A stretch of 51,411 nt of DNA from Candidatus Pacearchaeota archaeon (GCA_018303885.1 JAGVXG010000002.1:1-51411), one strand, 5' to 3'. Shown: positions 17,477 to 25,368, counted from the stretch's first letter. The notes: a model not told the origin generated them from the sequence alone. Made by a program: numbers and translations.

Positions 17477-18559
17477 TTATTCAAAAAACTCGATTCCAAG
17501 TTCTTCCTCGATTTCCCTGTGTTTCATACTTTCAAGAGTTTCGCCATGTCCGAGAATCTGCGCGCTTTTTACTCCTGTGACAATCAAAAGAACGCGAATT
17601 GATTTGTCCATGTCTTGAGAAATCTGCGCGCCCCATATTAATTTTGCATCTGGGCTCAGCCTGTTTCCAACTTCCTCAATTATTGTCTTGCATTCATCAA
17701 GACTCATATCGCTTCCACCAATAATATTTACCAAAGCGCCTGTTGCATTTGAGACATCGACATCTAGAAGAGGATTTTGTATTGCTTTTTCAACTGCTTC
17801 TAATGCCCTATTTGTGCTGTCTGATTCGCCCATTCCTATAAGAGAAACTCCTCCATTAGACATGACAGCTTTCACGTCTGCAAAGTCGAGGTTCACAAGT
17901 CCAGTAGTTGTTACAAGTTCTGTTATTCCTTTAACAGCATTTGTTAATATTTCGTCGGCAATTTTAAAAGCTGTATGCAAAGGAAGGTCTGGAGCAAGCT
18001 CAAGAAGTTTATCATTTGGAATTACTATTAAAGTGTCAACGATAGATTCCATTTTTTCTAGTCCGTTCATTGCGTTCTCAAGTCTTTTTTTTCCTTCTAT
18101 GGTAAATGGCAGTGTGACAACGCCAATTGTTAGTGCTCCTTGTTTTTTTGCCAGCCCCGCAATTATTGGTGCTGCGCCGGTTCCTGTTCCCCCGCCTAAA
18201 CCGCATGTAATGAAAATCATGTCGCTTCCAGAAAGTTTTTTCTTTATTTCAGACTCAGACTCCTTGGCTGCCTCTTCTCCTACTTTTGGATTGCTGCCTG
18301 CGCCTAAGCCCCGAGTTAGTTCTCTTCCAAGCAAAATTTTTTGGTCTGCATCGCTGTACAAAAGATCTTGGGCGTCTGTATTTGCCGCAATAAGTTCTCC
18401 GCCTTTTATGCCTATCTCTTTCATTCTGCTTAGAGAATTTCCTCCTCCTCCGCCAACGCCAACAACTTTTATTTTAGAGGTTTGCTTTTTAAGGATTTCT
18501 AGAAGTTCCTTGTCAATCTCTTTTACATCTGAAGAATAGTCATTGTAAACTTCTTCCAT
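17477..18559 (-). CDS. ftsZ: Cell division GTPase FtsZ
   Basis: 360 aa. GTP-binding features are clear: VVGVGGGGGNSLSRM near residue 32, the tubulin signature CGLGGGTGTGAAP, and the T7 synergy loop NLDFADVKAVM, which completes the active site of the next subunit. Only a short C-terminal tail follows the core (EEELGIEFFE). FtsZ forms the division ring; SepF, its archaeal membrane anchor, is encoded at 9248-9646. The FKBP gene lies 31 bp upstream on the same strand. Confidence 0.96.
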   Translation of the reverse strand: MEEVYNDYSSDVKEIDKELLEILKKQTSKIKVVGVGGGGGNSLSRMKEIGIKGGELIAANTDAQDLLYSDADQKILLGRELTRGLGAGSNPKVGEEAAKESESEIKKKLSGSDMIFITCGLGGGTGTGAAPIIAGLAKKQGALTIGVVTLPFTIEGKKRLENAMNGLEKMESIVDTLIVIPNDKLLELAPDLPLHTAFKIADEILTNAVKGITELVTTTGLVNLDFADVKAVMSNGGVSLIGMGESDSTNRALEAVEKAIQNPLLDVDVSNATGALVNIIGGSDMSLDECKTIIEEVGNRLSPDAKLIWGAQISQDMDKSIRVLLIVTGVKSAQILGHGETLESMKHREIEEELGIEFFE

Positions 18560-18590
18560 TTGTTAAACAATCAAATTATATTTATAAGTA

Positions 18591-19262
18591 TTATTGTGGT
18601 TGTTGTGACCGTTCTACCGACTCTTCTATTTCTTTAATTTCTAGCTCCAAGCCGAGCATTTCCTTGAATTTGTCCTTGAAAAGCCCAACAATCTCCACAA
18701 GAGGTTTTTCAACTTCAATTATCAATTTTTCTCCTTGAACTTCGTATTTGAAGTTTTTTCTAAAGAAAAACTCATTAAGAGCGTTTATTTTTTCATTTAA
18801 ATCATCTATTTTTCTAAGCACGTTTATTTTGTAATCTAAAGTTTTTCCTGAGAGGAAATGGTTGAAATCAACGATGACTCTGCCGCCTGAAACAGACAGA
18901 ATCTTGCCGATTCTTCCGTCGAAATTAAGTGCGGCTCCCTGAACAGGATTTACATTTTTTTCCCTGAATATCTTTAAAGGAATCATTTGAACAAGCTCCT
19001 GGTTTCGTTTTCCAAAGGCGTTTTCCGGGTTGAGTTCGATTTCGTAAACGTTTCCTGGCTGTTTGCCAATTAAAAAATCGTCGATTGATTTTAAGAACAT
19101 GCTTTCACCGAGGCAAAAAATAAATGGTTTTGCTTCAATTTGATGGTCGTGTCCATAGTGGAGTTTTTCCAAGTCTTCTTTTATTGTTGAATCAAAAACT
19201 TCTCCGTCTTTAACGCTACCGGTAAAATCTATTTCAACAAAATCTTTTTTTTGCAAAATCAT
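18591..19262 (-). CDS. FKBP-type peptidyl-prolyl isomerase (SlyD-like)
   Basis: 223 aa. The FKBP domain starts DFVEIDFTGSVKDGEVFDST and is interrupted by an insert-in-flap domain (about 75-125, with the typical AFGKRNQELVQMIPL), as in SlyD and archaeal long FKBPs. After ILSVSGGRVIVDFNHFLSGKTL comes an extra C-terminal alpha/beta domain (about 150-223) that is common in archaeal members. It catalyses proline isomerisation and acts as a chaperone. It sits upstream of FtsZ and divergent from eIF5A. Confidence 0.92.
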   Translation of the reverse strand: MILQKKDFVEIDFTGSVKDGEVFDSTIKEDLEKLHYGHDHQIEAKPFIFCLGESMFLKSIDDFLIGKQPGNVYEIELNPENAFGKRNQELVQMIPLKIFREKNVNPVQGAALNFDGRIGKILSVSGGRVIVDFNHFLSGKTLDYKINVLRKIDDLNEKINALNEFFFRKNFKYEVQGEKLIIEVEKPLVEIVGLFKDKFKEMLGLELEIKEIEESVERSQQPQ

Positions 19263-19283
19263 GGTAATATTTTAGTAAAAATG

Positions 19284-19292
19284 TTTATAAAT
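19284..19292 (+). promoter_or_regulatory. TATA box of eIF5A
   Basis: TTTATAAAT is centred 25 nt before the eIF5A ATG at 19313, so the transcript should start at the AUG. It lies in the 50-bp gap to the divergent FKBP gene. Confidence 0.55.
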
Positions 19293-19312
19293 CTATTTCT
19301 TTTCGATAGTTT

Positions 19313-19699
19313 ATGGTCCTAAAAATAATCAATGCAACCGAAGCAAAGCCTGGAGTGAACATAATTATCGATGGTGCGCCATATACTGTAAAAAAAATCG
19401 ACGTAAGCAAAACAGGGAAGCATGGGGCAAGCAAGTGCAGAATAGAGGCAGAAGCCATAATAGGCGGGTCAAAAAAAATCGTTGCGGTTCCTGGACATGA
19501 AAGATTTGAGGTTCCTATGGTAGACAAGAGAAAGGGGCAGGTTCTTACTATCGGAGATAAAGTAAATATAATGGACCTAGAGAGTTTTGAAACAATGGAA
19601 ATAGACTGTGATGAAGAAATAAGAAATGAATTAGAGGAAAATTCAAATGTAGAATATTGGGATATCGAAGGAATAAAAGTAGTTAAACGGAAATTGTAA
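19313..19699 (+). CDS. eif5a: Translation factor aIF5A
   Basis: 128 aa. It promotes peptide-bond formation at stalled sites and termination. The N-terminal SH3-like domain carries the hypusine loop SKTGKHGASK, with Lys36 the residue to be modified by deoxyhypusine synthase. The C-terminal OB domain runs from about residue 70. Length is typical of archaea. eL40 follows 133 bp later. Confidence 0.95.
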   Translation: MVLKIINATEAKPGVNIIIDGAPYTVKKIDVSKTGKHGASKCRIEAEAIIGGSKKIVAVPGHERFEVPMVDKRKGQVLTIGDKVNIMDLESFETMEIDCDEEIRNELEENSNVEYWDIEGIKVVKRKL

Positions 19700-19832
19700 A
19701 TTTAAGAAAATATAGTTAAAAAATGTTAAACAAAGAAACAATAAATAAACACAATAGCCTAATAAGCTTAGATATTAGCTTTTACATTAACAATTAAGTA
19801 AATTACACGAAGTAACAATATATTCAATAAAA

Positions 19833-19994
19833 ATGGCAAAAATACTCGAAGCGCAGAACAGACTTTTTAAAAATATTTTTGTTTGTAAGAATTGTCAGTC
19901 AAAAATTAGGGCAGATCCTCAAAAAATTTTAAAGGGGAAAGTAAAATGCAGGAAATGCCGCGGAAAGGCCTTCAGGCCTTTGAAGAGAAAATAA
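19833..19994 (+). CDS. rpl40e: Large-subunit ribosomal protein eL40
   Basis: 53 aa. A compact zinc-binding protein with Cys18/Cys21 (CKNC) and Cys39/Cys42 (CRKC), between which lies KIRADPQKILKGKVK. This matches archaeal eL40, whose eukaryotic form is fused to ubiquitin. It is located near the GTPase centre of the large subunit. Confidence 0.88.
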   Translation: MAKILEAQNRLFKNIFVCKNCQSKIRADPQKILKGKVKCRKCRGKAFRPLKRK

Positions 19995-20132
19995 TTGATT
20001 AAATAAGGTTTTATTAAAAGAATGGTAAGCAAATTGTATTTAATTAATAAAGCTATAGGGTACAAATAAGCTAAATAAAATAAATAACTTATTGCAAATT
20101 AAATTTAAAGATTAAAAACTAAAAGAGATAAT

Positions 20133-21566
20133 ATGGTTACAAAATTTTTTGTCTATGATATGGTTTTTCTTGTGGCATTTCTGATATTTTTTTCATTTTT
20201 TCTTTACAAAAGAAGACATAACTTAAAAAAAGAGGGTTTGTTATTTCTTTATAGAACAAGCTGGGGAATAAAAATCATTAATTCCTTAGGCAAGAAACAC
20301 AAAAAAACACTGGATGTTCTAAGTTATTTCTCAATCTTGTGCGGGTATTTCTTAATGGTCGGGGCAACTTACCTTATTTATACAATTGTGAAAGTTTATC
20401 TGTTTAATCCCAGTATTGTCAGGGCAATAAAGATTCCGCCGATACTTCCTCTATTTCCTTACTTGCCACAGGCTTTTAATCTTGACTTTTTGCCGCCATT
20501 TTATTTTACGTATTGGATAGTCATCATTGCCATAATCGCAATAACCCATGAAATGGCGCATGGAATTTTCATGAGTAGGTATAATATAAAAATAAAATCT
20601 ACCGGGTTTGCCTTCTTTCCATATTTTTTCCCGGTATTTCCTGCAGCATTTGTTGAACAAGATGAAAAAAGCATGAATAAGGCAAAGGGATTCAAGCAGC
20701 TGGTTGTTCTTTCTGCAGGAACTTTTGCAAACGTTTTGACGGCTGTTTTGTTTTTTGTGGTTTTGCTGATTTTCTTTTCCTTCGCTTTCTCGGCTTCGGG
20801 AGTTGTTTTTGACAGCTATGCTACTTCAGCAATTGCGATTTCTGGAATTTCGTCTGTTAACGGAATTAATATCAGCAATGCGACTTATGATAATATTGTT
20901 GAACTAACAACCGGAGAAAACCTAAGCGAAATAAAAGCCGATGGTAAATCATATCTTGCCAATAAAAAAATTTTAGAAGAACAAAAAGATAACACGGGAG
21001 TAATTTTTGTTTATAATTCTGCACCAGCGATAAAAGAAAATCTCAGCAGGATAATCTTAGAAATTAATGGTGTTAAAATAGATAGCTTGGAAAAACTCGT
21101 GGAAGAACTTGATAGTTATTCGCCCGGAGAGGAAATAATTGTAAAAACAAAGACAGATGTTGGTTTTGAGGAACGCGTGGTCATGTTGGAAGAGCATCCT
21201 GAGCGGCCAGGCACGTCTTGGCTTGGAATAGGATTTTCAAGTAAGTGGGGTTCTGGAATTTTAGGAAAAGTCATGGGAAAACTGTCTTCATTCAAACAGC
21301 CATGGATATATTACGAACCAAAATTCAATGGGATAAGTATTTTCATCTATAATTTGTTATGGTGGATTATTTTAATAAGCGTGAGCGTGGCTTTGGTTAA
21401 CATGCTTCCTGTAGGAATTTTCGACGGTGGCAGGTTTTTCTACTTGACTGTTTTTGCCTTGACAAAGAGTGAAAAAATAGCAAAGAAAGCGTTTGCATTT
21501 TCAACATATTTATTCTTGTTTATTCTTTTGCTGTTAATGGCTGCTTGGGTTTTTAGGATTTTTTAG
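20133..21566 (+). CDS. Site-2 protease family membrane metallopeptidase (M50) with PDZ domain
   Basis: 477 aa. It cleaves substrates inside the membrane. The zinc site is His139-Glu140-His143 (HEMAH) in a membrane helix, and the third ligand is Asp431 in NMLPVGIFDGG near the C terminus. A PDZ domain lies between (about 275-360, with IILEINGVKIDSLEKLVEEL). About six membrane segments are seen. In bacteria and archaea such enzymes release membrane-bound regulators. No obvious substrate is adjacent. Confidence 0.92.
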   Translation: MVTKFFVYDMVFLVAFLIFFSFFLYKRRHNLKKEGLLFLYRTSWGIKIINSLGKKHKKTLDVLSYFSILCGYFLMVGATYLIYTIVKVYLFNPSIVRAIKIPPILPLFPYLPQAFNLDFLPPFYFTYWIVIIAIIAITHEMAHGIFMSRYNIKIKSTGFAFFPYFFPVFPAAFVEQDEKSMNKAKGFKQLVVLSAGTFANVLTAVLFFVVLLIFFSFAFSASGVVFDSYATSAIAISGISSVNGINISNATYDNIVELTTGENLSEIKADGKSYLANKKILEEQKDNTGVIFVYNSAPAIKENLSRIILEINGVKIDSLEKLVEELDSYSPGEEIIVKTKTDVGFEERVVMLEEHPERPGTSWLGIGFSSKWGSGILGKVMGKLSSFKQPWIYYEPKFNGISIFIYNLLWWIILISVSVALVNMLPVGIFDGGRFFYLTVFALTKSEKIAKKAFAFSTYLFLFILLLLMAAWVFRIF

Positions 21567-21630
21567 ATAGAATTACAAATCAATAATTCCTTCTTCCGAC
21601 GCGTTTCATGAAATAAACCGTCGTTAGATG

Positions 21631-21981
21631 TTAAAGGTCTATTACGCCATCTTTTGTTAAAGCTGCAAAGCGTATTCCAACTGGCAAATTTAGAAGCGCA
21701 GAAATAAGAGCCATGTGTTCTTTTCCGTCGCCAGAAGCAATGCTTAAGCTAACTTCTGTTCCAGCAATTTTTCCTTTGAGCTTTTTTAAAAATTCTTCTT
21801 TCAAGTCAACGAGTTTTTTGTCCAAGTCAACTTTAATGAATTCAAATTTTTTATCTGCTGTAAATTTTTCTGCGAAGTCACTGCCCAAGAGAATTATTTT
21901 TTCCCAGTCGCCATGCTTTATCAAACCAGAAACCTGGCCCCATGTTCCTTTTCCTGTTGAAAGCAAAGCAATAAGTTCCAT
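21631..21981 (-). CDS. Small Rossmann-like protein, CARF-like in appearance
   Basis: 116 aa from the ATG at 21981, chosen because the TATA box at 22001-22009 is 24 nt upstream; a start five codons earlier is possible. It begins with a beta strand and glycine turn (ELIALLSTGKGTWGQVSGLI), and later has SIASGDGKEHMALISALL, a pattern like the ligand-binding strand-loop-helix of CARF domains. No effector domain is attached and no CRISPR array is seen here. It is divergent from the uL1 operon. Confidence 0.5.
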   Translation of the reverse strand: MELIALLSTGKGTWGQVSGLIKHGDWEKIILLGSDFAEKFTADKKFEFIKVDLDKKLVDLKEEFLKKLKGKIAGTEVSLSIASGDGKEHMALISALLNLPVGIRFAALTKDGVIDL

Positions 21982-22023
21982 CTTGAGAAATATCAAAACC
22001 TGTTTATAAGAATTGTTGTGGTT

Positions 22024-22034
22024 AAATTTATAAA
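22024..22034 (+). promoter_or_regulatory. TATA box of the uL1-uL10-P1 operon
   Basis: AAATTTATAAA is centred near 22029. The expected start about 25 nt downstream (near 22054) leaves a leader of about 68 nt, unlike the leaderless genes elsewhere in this window. Confidence 0.5.
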
Positions 22035-22064
22035 CTATCTTTACGCTGATTTTTTACCGCATAA

Positions 22065-22110
22065 CTACATCGCCAGAAGATAGATTCTATGCTTTAGGCG
22101 CATAATGTAG
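22065..22110 (+). promoter_or_regulatory. Long hairpin in the uL1 mRNA leader, candidate uL1 autoregulatory site
   Basis: CTACAT (22065-22070) pairs with ATGTAG (22105-22110). CGCC (22071-22074) pairs with GGCG (22097-22100). GAAG (22076-22079) pairs with CTTT (22092-22095, one G-U). ATAG (22080-22083) pairs with CTAT (22087-22090) around a 3-nt loop. Only an A-A mismatch, one bulged G and an asymmetric CATA bulge interrupt it. It fills most of the predicted leader. uL1 represses its own mRNA by rRNA mimicry in bacteria and methanogens, which makes this a fair candidate. Confidence 0.5.
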
Positions 22111-22122
22111 AAGGTAAAAAAA

Positions 22123-22752
22123 ATGGAACTAAAGAAAGACTTAGAAAAAGCTTTAATCGAGCTTAGAAAAAGTGAAGAAAGGAAATTCAATCAGACAGTA
22201 GATCTAATCATAAATCTACAAAAATTTGATCCTAAAAAGAACCAGATAAATCTTTTTGTAGCTGTTCCTTTTAAAATAAAGGACAAGAAAATATGCGCTT
22301 TTCTCGAAGCGAAAAAAGAAAATGTTGAAACGATAACGCCGGAACAGTTCAAGAAATACAATGATAAAAAAGAACTAAAAAAACTTGTAAAAAAATTTGA
22401 TTTCTTTATTGCACAGGCAAGCGTGATGCCAAAAGTAGCTACGGTTTTCGGGAAAATTCTGGGACCGGCAGGAAAAATGCCCTCTCCACAATTAGGTATT
22501 GTAACAGATGCCAATGAAAAAGAAATAGAAGAAGTAAAGAAAAAAGTGGAAAATAGTGTAAAGGTAAGAATAAGAGAACCCAGTATCAAACTTGCAATTG
22601 GAAAACAAAACATGAAGGATTCTGAGATTATAGAAAATATTATTGGTGTTTACAATGCTGTCCTGAAAGTTTTGCCTAAGGAAATTGAAAATGTCAAAAA
22701 TATAGAAGTGAAATTCACGATGACTAAACCGCAAAAAATAAAAATAAGATAA
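22123..22752 (+). CDS. rpl1: Large-subunit ribosomal protein uL1
   Basis: 209 aa. It builds the L1 stalk, which handles E-site tRNA, and can bind its own mRNA. It is recognised by the conserved segment FGKILGPAGKMPSPQLG (about residues 110-126), followed by the second half of domain I (KVRIREPSIKLAIGKQ). It heads the operon uL1-uL10-P1 and is preceded by a structured leader. Confidence 0.95.
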   Translation: MELKKDLEKALIELRKSEERKFNQTVDLIINLQKFDPKKNQINLFVAVPFKIKDKKICAFLEAKKENVETITPEQFKKYNDKKELKKLVKKFDFFIAQASVMPKVATVFGKILGPAGKMPSPQLGIVTDANEKEIEEVKKKVENSVKVRIREPSIKLAIGKQNMKDSEIIENIIGVYNAVLKVLPKEIENVKNIEVKFTMTKPQKIKIR

Positions 22753-22770
22753 ACAAAAAGGAAATTTTAT

Positions 22771-23769
22771 ATGAAAAGCAAAAAGGATAATAAACAAACT
22801 CACGTGTCAAAGAAAAAAATAGAAGGACTTTCAGAGCTCACTAAACTAGCAAAAGAAAGCAGAACAATTTTGGTTGCTTCTATAAAAAACATTCCTTTGT
22901 CTCAATATCAAGAAATCTCAAAAAAACTTAGAGGAAAAGCGATAGTAAAGGTTCCGAAGAAGAGCATTATTTTTAGGACATTGGATTCTTTAGGGAAAGA
23001 ATCTACAGAAGGATTTAGAGAGAAAATTGAAGAGAGCACTGCGATTTTATTTTCAGATATGGATGCATTCGAGCTTGCGGCAGAGCTGGTAAACAAAAGA
23101 AGTCCTGTAAAGGCAAAGTCTGGACAAGAAGCTCCTTCAGACATAGAGATTCCGGCTGGGCCAACTGAACTTGTTCCTGGGCCAGCGATATCTGAACTCG
23201 GGGCTTTGGGAATTCAAATTCAAATAGATAAGGGAAAAATTAACATAAAGGAACCAAAGGTAATTGTTAAGAAGGGAGAAAAAATTTCTGCAAACGCCGC
23301 AGATATCATGAATAAGCTCGGCATAAAACCTTTTTTAGTGGGTTTTGTTCCTCTAGCGGCTTTTGACACAAAAGAAAAAAAAGCATATTTAGAAATCCAA
23401 ATAGACATAGAAGGAACTGTAAGTGAAATGAAATCTTTATACATGAAAGCCCTTTCTTTTGCAGTTGAAATCAGCTATGCTTCAGAAGACACAATTAAAT
23501 TCCTGATTGGAAAAGCTGGAAGATATGGAAAGGTTTTGGAGAAGTTCGCTGGAACTGCTTCGAAAAGTAATACAGATGAATTAAAGGAAGAAACTGTTAC
23601 AAAAGAAAATAAAGTTAATGATAAAATCGAACAGGATTTAGAATTTAATGATTTAGGGGTAGGCAGTGAGGGTGGTGGTGAAATAGCAAATGTTCAAGAA
23701 TCTGAATTAAAAGATGAAGTCCAGGAAAATAAATCAAATAATAAAATTGACAGGGAGGAAAATAAATAA
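22771..23769 (+). CDS. rplP0: Large-subunit ribosomal protein uL10 (P0)
   Basis: 332 aa. The rRNA-binding part is at about 20-130. The archaeal insertion domain follows with PAGPTELVPGPAISELGALGIQ and KGEKISANAADIMNKLGI, then the helical spine that carries P1 dimers (about 205-275). The C-terminal 55 residues are acidic and Asn/Lys rich and lack the ALFG-type end usual in archaeal P0; that motif occurs only in P1 here. It is separated from P1 by a single base. Confidence 0.93.
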   Translation: MKSKKDNKQTHVSKKKIEGLSELTKLAKESRTILVASIKNIPLSQYQEISKKLRGKAIVKVPKKSIIFRTLDSLGKESTEGFREKIEESTAILFSDMDAFELAAELVNKRSPVKAKSGQEAPSDIEIPAGPTELVPGPAISELGALGIQIQIDKGKINIKEPKVIVKKGEKISANAADIMNKLGIKPFLVGFVPLAAFDTKEKKAYLEIQIDIEGTVSEMKSLYMKALSFAVEISYASEDTIKFLIGKAGRYGKVLEKFAGTASKSNTDELKEETVTKENKVNDKIEQDLEFNDLGVGSEGGGEIANVQESELKDEVQENKSNNKIDREENK

Positions 23770-23770
23770 A

Positions 23771-24067
23771 ATGGAAAATGTATATGCTGCGCTTTTGCTG
23801 CACAAACTAGGAAAAGATGTAAACGAGGAAAACATCAACAAAGTTTTGACAGCTGCCGGTGCACATACTGAAGAGGCTAAAGTGAAATCTTTAGTAGCAA
23901 GCCTAAAGGGTGTTGACATCGACAAAGAACTTGAAAGCGCAAGCCTTATGACAGCAGCTCCTGCAGCAGGCGCACACGCTGGCCACGCAGAAGAAAAAAA
24001 GGAAGAAAAGCCTAAAGAAGAAAAGCATGCGGCTGCAGCAGAAGGATTGTCGGCGTTGTTTGGGTAG
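23771..24067 (+). CDS. rpl12: Large-subunit ribosomal protein P1 (L12 stalk)
   Basis: 98 aa. A helical dimerisation domain (MENVYAALLLHKLGKDVNEE) is followed by an Ala/Gly hinge and an acidic Lys/Glu segment. It ends in EGLSALFG, the motif that contacts translation factors. An upstream in-frame ATG exists within the uL10 coding region, but the start at 23771 matches the family and lies one base after the uL10 stop. It is the last gene of the operon. Confidence 0.95.
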   Translation: MENVYAALLLHKLGKDVNEENINKVLTAAGAHTEEAKVKSLVASLKGVDIDKELESASLMTAAPAAGAHAGHAEEKKEEKPKEEKHAAAAEGLSALFG

Positions 24068-24201
24068 AAGTTAATTATTTTAATTGTTCTATCCAAACGT
24101 CTTACTTAGAAGGAGATTTCTAAAAAGATTGGTAAGTTTAGTATCATGGTAATTTAGTGCTTAAGTATAAAATTTTTATAGTTATAACCCGATAGTCTTA
24201 A

Positions 24202-24339
24202 ATGGAAAAGAAGCAACTTTTCGGAGTTTTAGCTTTAGTATCATTTATTGCTATCTTTTTTATGCCGCCTGATTCAAAAGCATGGATATATTTTCTGGTC
24301 CTCGGAGTGATTTTCGGAATAGGATGGTTTAAAAGTTAA
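24202..24339 (+). CDS. Very small membrane protein
   Basis: 45 aa (MEKKQLFGVLALVSFIA...GIGWFKS) with two hydrophobic stretches separated by PPDSKAW, so probably a two-helix hairpin in the membrane. A TATA-like TTTTTATAGTT lies about 25-30 nt upstream. The function is unknown. tRNA-Thr begins 20 nt after its stop. Confidence 0.5.
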   Translation: MEKKQLFGVLALVSFIAIFFMPPDSKAWIYFLVLGVIFGIGWFKS

Positions 24340-24359
24340 GAATATTTCGAAGAAAAGCT

Positions 24360-24431
24360 GCCTGTGTAGCTCAGTGGCAGAGCACGACTTTCGTAAAGTT
24401 GGGGTCGCAGGTTCAAATCCTGCCACAGGCT
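24360..24431 (+). tRNA. tRNA-Thr (anticodon CGT)
   Basis: 72 nt. Acceptor GCCTGTG/CACAGGC, D arm GCTC/GAGC, anticodon stem CGACT/AGTTG (one G-T pair) around TTCGTAA with anticodon CGT, T arm GCAGG/CCTGC. No intron. Discriminator T. Confidence 0.92.
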
Positions 24432-24481
24432 TTGAAATTAGTAACCTTTAAAACTTACTAAAGAATTCATAAATTAAGCCT

Positions 24482-24560
24482 CTACTTTGACTGGCATAGG
24501 CGAAGTAGCAGAAAGATTTTGTAAAAATCTTTGTTCAATTTATTGAACGCTTTGCAAAGC
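24482..24560 (+). other. Run of four hairpins just upstream of tRNA-Ser
   Basis: Four consecutive inverted repeats: CTACTT/AAGTAG (24482-24508), a 9-bp stem with a 3-nt loop (24512-24532), GTTCAA/TTGAAC (24533-24548) and the 12-bp palindrome GCTTTGCAAAGC (24549-24560). They end 3 nt before the mature tRNA-Ser. They could be terminators of the tRNA-Thr transcript, a structured tRNA precursor leader, or an unknown small RNA. Confidence 0.4.
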
Positions 24561-24563
24561 AAA

Positions 24564-24698
24564 GCCTCCGTCGCATAATGGTATTGCGTCGGTCTTGAGA
24601 TGTAAGGAACCAAGGTTCCTTGACAATCAACCTCCTTTTCTAGGAGTCAAGCAAACCGAGCCCTTACGGGCCTCCAGGTTCGATTCCTGGCGGGGGCG
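24564..24698 (+). tRNA. tRNA-Ser (anticodon TGA) with a 54-nt intron
   Basis: Class II tRNA. Acceptor GCCTCCG/CGGGGGC with discriminator G. D arm GCA/TGC. Anticodon stem TCGGT/ACCGA. Long variable arm GCCC/GGGC. T arm CCAGG/CCTGG around TTCGATT. Removing 24600-24653 leaves the 7-nt loop CTTGAGA, giving anticodon TGA; a one-base shift of the boundaries yields the same product. In the precursor, CTTGA pairs with TCAAG (24647-24651), forming the central helix of a bulge-helix-bulge splice site. Confidence 0.88.
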
Positions 24699-24755
24699 TT
24701 CCTCTGGCATCAAATTTCACAATAACTTTATATATAATAATTCATTTTTTTCCTT

Positions 24756-25043
24756 GTGGCGCATATCTTTGAAGTAATAGACAAATTTGGTAGAAAAATT
24801 CATCTTTCTAAAGAACGATGGGGGCAACATATAAAGCCAATTCATCCAGAAATACAAAATCCAGAGGAAATTGAAGAGGTGTTAAAAAACCCGGGCATCG
24901 TAAATCCAAGTGACAGGGATGAAAATGTGAGATGGTATTACAAGTATAATAAGCAACGGAAAAGATATTTCAAAGTATCAGTCAAATATTTAAATGGGAA
25001 AGGATATGTAATAACAGCACATTACGCGAGAAAAATCGAATAA
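24756..25043 (+). CDS. BECR/RelE-like nuclease, probable toxin
   Basis: 95 aa from a GTG start; the TATA box TTTATATATA (24727-24736) is about 25 nt upstream, fitting a leaderless start. Segments KIHLSKERWGQHI, HPEI, RWYYKYN and YVITAHYARKI resemble the barnase-EndoU-ColicinE5-RelE-like (BECR) small nuclease group often paired with DUF2283 proteins. The basic C-terminal strand with Tyr/His/Arg may be the active site. The partner gene follows after one base. Confidence 0.6.
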   Translation: MAHIFEVIDKFGRKIHLSKERWGQHIKPIHPEIQNPEEIEEVLKNPGIVNPSDRDENVRWYYKYNKQRKRYFKVSVKYLNGKGYVITAHYARKIE

Positions 25044-25044
25044 A

Positions 25045-25269
25045 ATGGAAGCCAATATGAAAATTTATTATGATACTGAATCAGATTATTTGGAAATTGT
25101 ATTTGGGGAATCAACCGAATGTGATTATGTTAAAATCGGACCGGATGCTTATAAGAGGGTGGACGTCAAAACCGGAAAAGTTAAAGGGTATGCTATCTTT
25201 AATGTGAAGAAAAGTGATTCTCCGTTAAAAGCAATTAATATCAGTCTTCCAAAGGGAATTATTGATTAG
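25045..25269 (+). CDS. DUF2283 family protein, probable antitoxin
   Basis: 74 aa. The start MKIYYDTESDYLEIVFGE and the end GYAIFNVKKSD are typical of DUF2283, which is commonly found beside small DUF4258/BECR-type nucleases. It overlaps none but follows the toxin-like gene by one base (TAA-A-ATG), so the pair is cotranslated. An in-frame Met four codons later is an alternative start. Confidence 0.7.
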   Translation: MEANMKIYYDTESDYLEIVFGESTECDYVKIGPDAYKRVDVKTGKVKGYAIFNVKKSDSPLKAINISLPKGIID

Positions 25270-25294
25270 ATTAATTCTTCAATTCCCTACCTTC

Positions 25295-25309
25295 TCCTGG
25301 CGGAGGCGT
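25295..25309 (+). repeat. Att-like partial copy of the tRNA-Ser 3' end
   Basis: TCCTGGCGGAGGCGT matches 24685-24699 at the 3' end of tRNA-Ser (TCCTGGCGGGGGCGT) in 14 of 15 positions. The two copies bracket the toxin/DUF2283 pair, as expected after tRNA-targeted integration. The sequence is GC-rich in an AT-rich region, but short. Confidence 0.4.
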
Positions 25310-25368
25310 GTCCCTACATTTTAAAAGAAAAGAGAAAAGTATATAAATATGTAGGGGTACATTATTCT

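Noticed and set aside
17688-18539. 283-aa frame antisense to ftsZ
   Set aside because: Shadow of a well-supported gene; hydrophobic/Ser-rich composition typical of antisense frames.
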